Source: Stenogyne calaminthoides (lineage: Eukaryota; Streptophyta; Magnoliopsida; Lamiales; Lamiaceae). Taken from it: a stretch of DNA of 64,000 nt. The position numbers and the translations under genes were made by a program. Below are positions 63,995 to 64,000 of the stretch, one piece after another; positions within the stretch are counted from its first letter, which is position 1; each line of letters begins with the position of its first letter. The stretch is from contig JBBCBC010000007.1 of NCBI GenBank assembly GCA_037126765.1, forward strand, positions 27,909,667-27,973,666, in the 5' to 3' direction. The notes below the pieces were generated by a model, which saw only the letters and a program-made list of their open reading frames with translations, made no database searches and was not told where the DNA came from.

Positions 63995-64000
63995 GCAACC

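Larger units (their letters stand above)
52670..64000 (+). repeat. Satellite array, right arm (34 monomers)
   Basis: The same satellite, orientation and phase continue after the retroelement. ATG landmarks run from 52743 to 63789 in 33 intervals, a mean near 335 bp. The mean is lower than in the left arm because seven monomers between 57.1 and 62.8 kb lack 15 bp, three lack 6 bp near the GTTTCGGAAAC motif, and one near 53.1 kb lacks about 33 bp. The first monomer here is the right part of the one split by the insertion. No gene is seen, and the array runs to the window end without a boundary, so its full size is unknown. Confidence 0.97.

Noticed and set aside
1..64000. Recurring minus-strand open frames of 60-128 codons (for example 8714-9100, 18893-19279, 30400-30786)
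   Set aside because: Two overlapping minus frames are open in the same monomer, and the longer ones simply run across a monomer junction. They resemble no family I know, and two overlapping frames cannot both be explained by selection. Repeat shadows.
1..64000. CRISPR-like array
   Set aside because: The units are 340 bp and contiguous with no short repeat plus unique spacer structure. It is an ordinary satellite.

Overview
This window is almost entirely a tandem satellite DNA array, with no protein-coding or RNA gene that I can support. A monomer of about 340 bp (exemplar 63655-63994) is repeated head to tail in one orientation from base 1 to the end, about 145 copies to the left and 34 copies to the right of a single insertion. 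The array looks like plant heterochromatin, centromeric, pericentromeric or subtelomeric. The evidence for a plant is the long AT-rich satellite of roughly two-nucleosome length and an LTR retrotransposon with plant-type ends and an initiator-Met tRNA primer site. I cannot name the species.

Layout. Bases 1-7.8 kb hold diverged monomers with little visible higher order. 7.8-26 kb is built from multi-monomer blocks: a nine-monomer unit at 7807-10858 recurs as eight-monomer derivatives at 15290-17989, 17990-20700 and 20701-23404, and a separate 2.0-2.35 kb block is repeated 12.2 kb apart (11765-14110 and 23970-25975). 26-29.5 kb is transitional and shares a stretch with 5.8-6.5 kb. 29486-41384 is a chain of related units of 8, 7, 5, 4, 4 and 7 monomers. 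40-49.2 kb contains a 2.3 kb block repeated at 5.75 kb and a local three-monomer duplication. After the insertion, 55969-62973 holds another chain, of 9, 7 and 5 monomers.

The one insertion (49231-52664) is a structurally complete but gene-less LTR retrotransposon on the minus strand. It has a 5-bp target duplication (ATAGT), two LTRs of 1.6-1.7 kb, a 12-nt primer site matching the 3' end of initiator tRNA-Met, a purine tract, and only 131 bp between the LTRs. It interrupts one satellite monomer; removing it and one target copy restores the monomer in phase.

The parts fit a simple history: unequal exchange and segmental amplification made and then shortened higher-order units, with deletions often falling at identifiable short repeats, and a non-autonomous retroelement landed once and was not amplified with the array. 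Short open frames recur in every monomer on both strands, but they follow the repeat period and are not genes. All similarity statements are read by eye, without alignment software.
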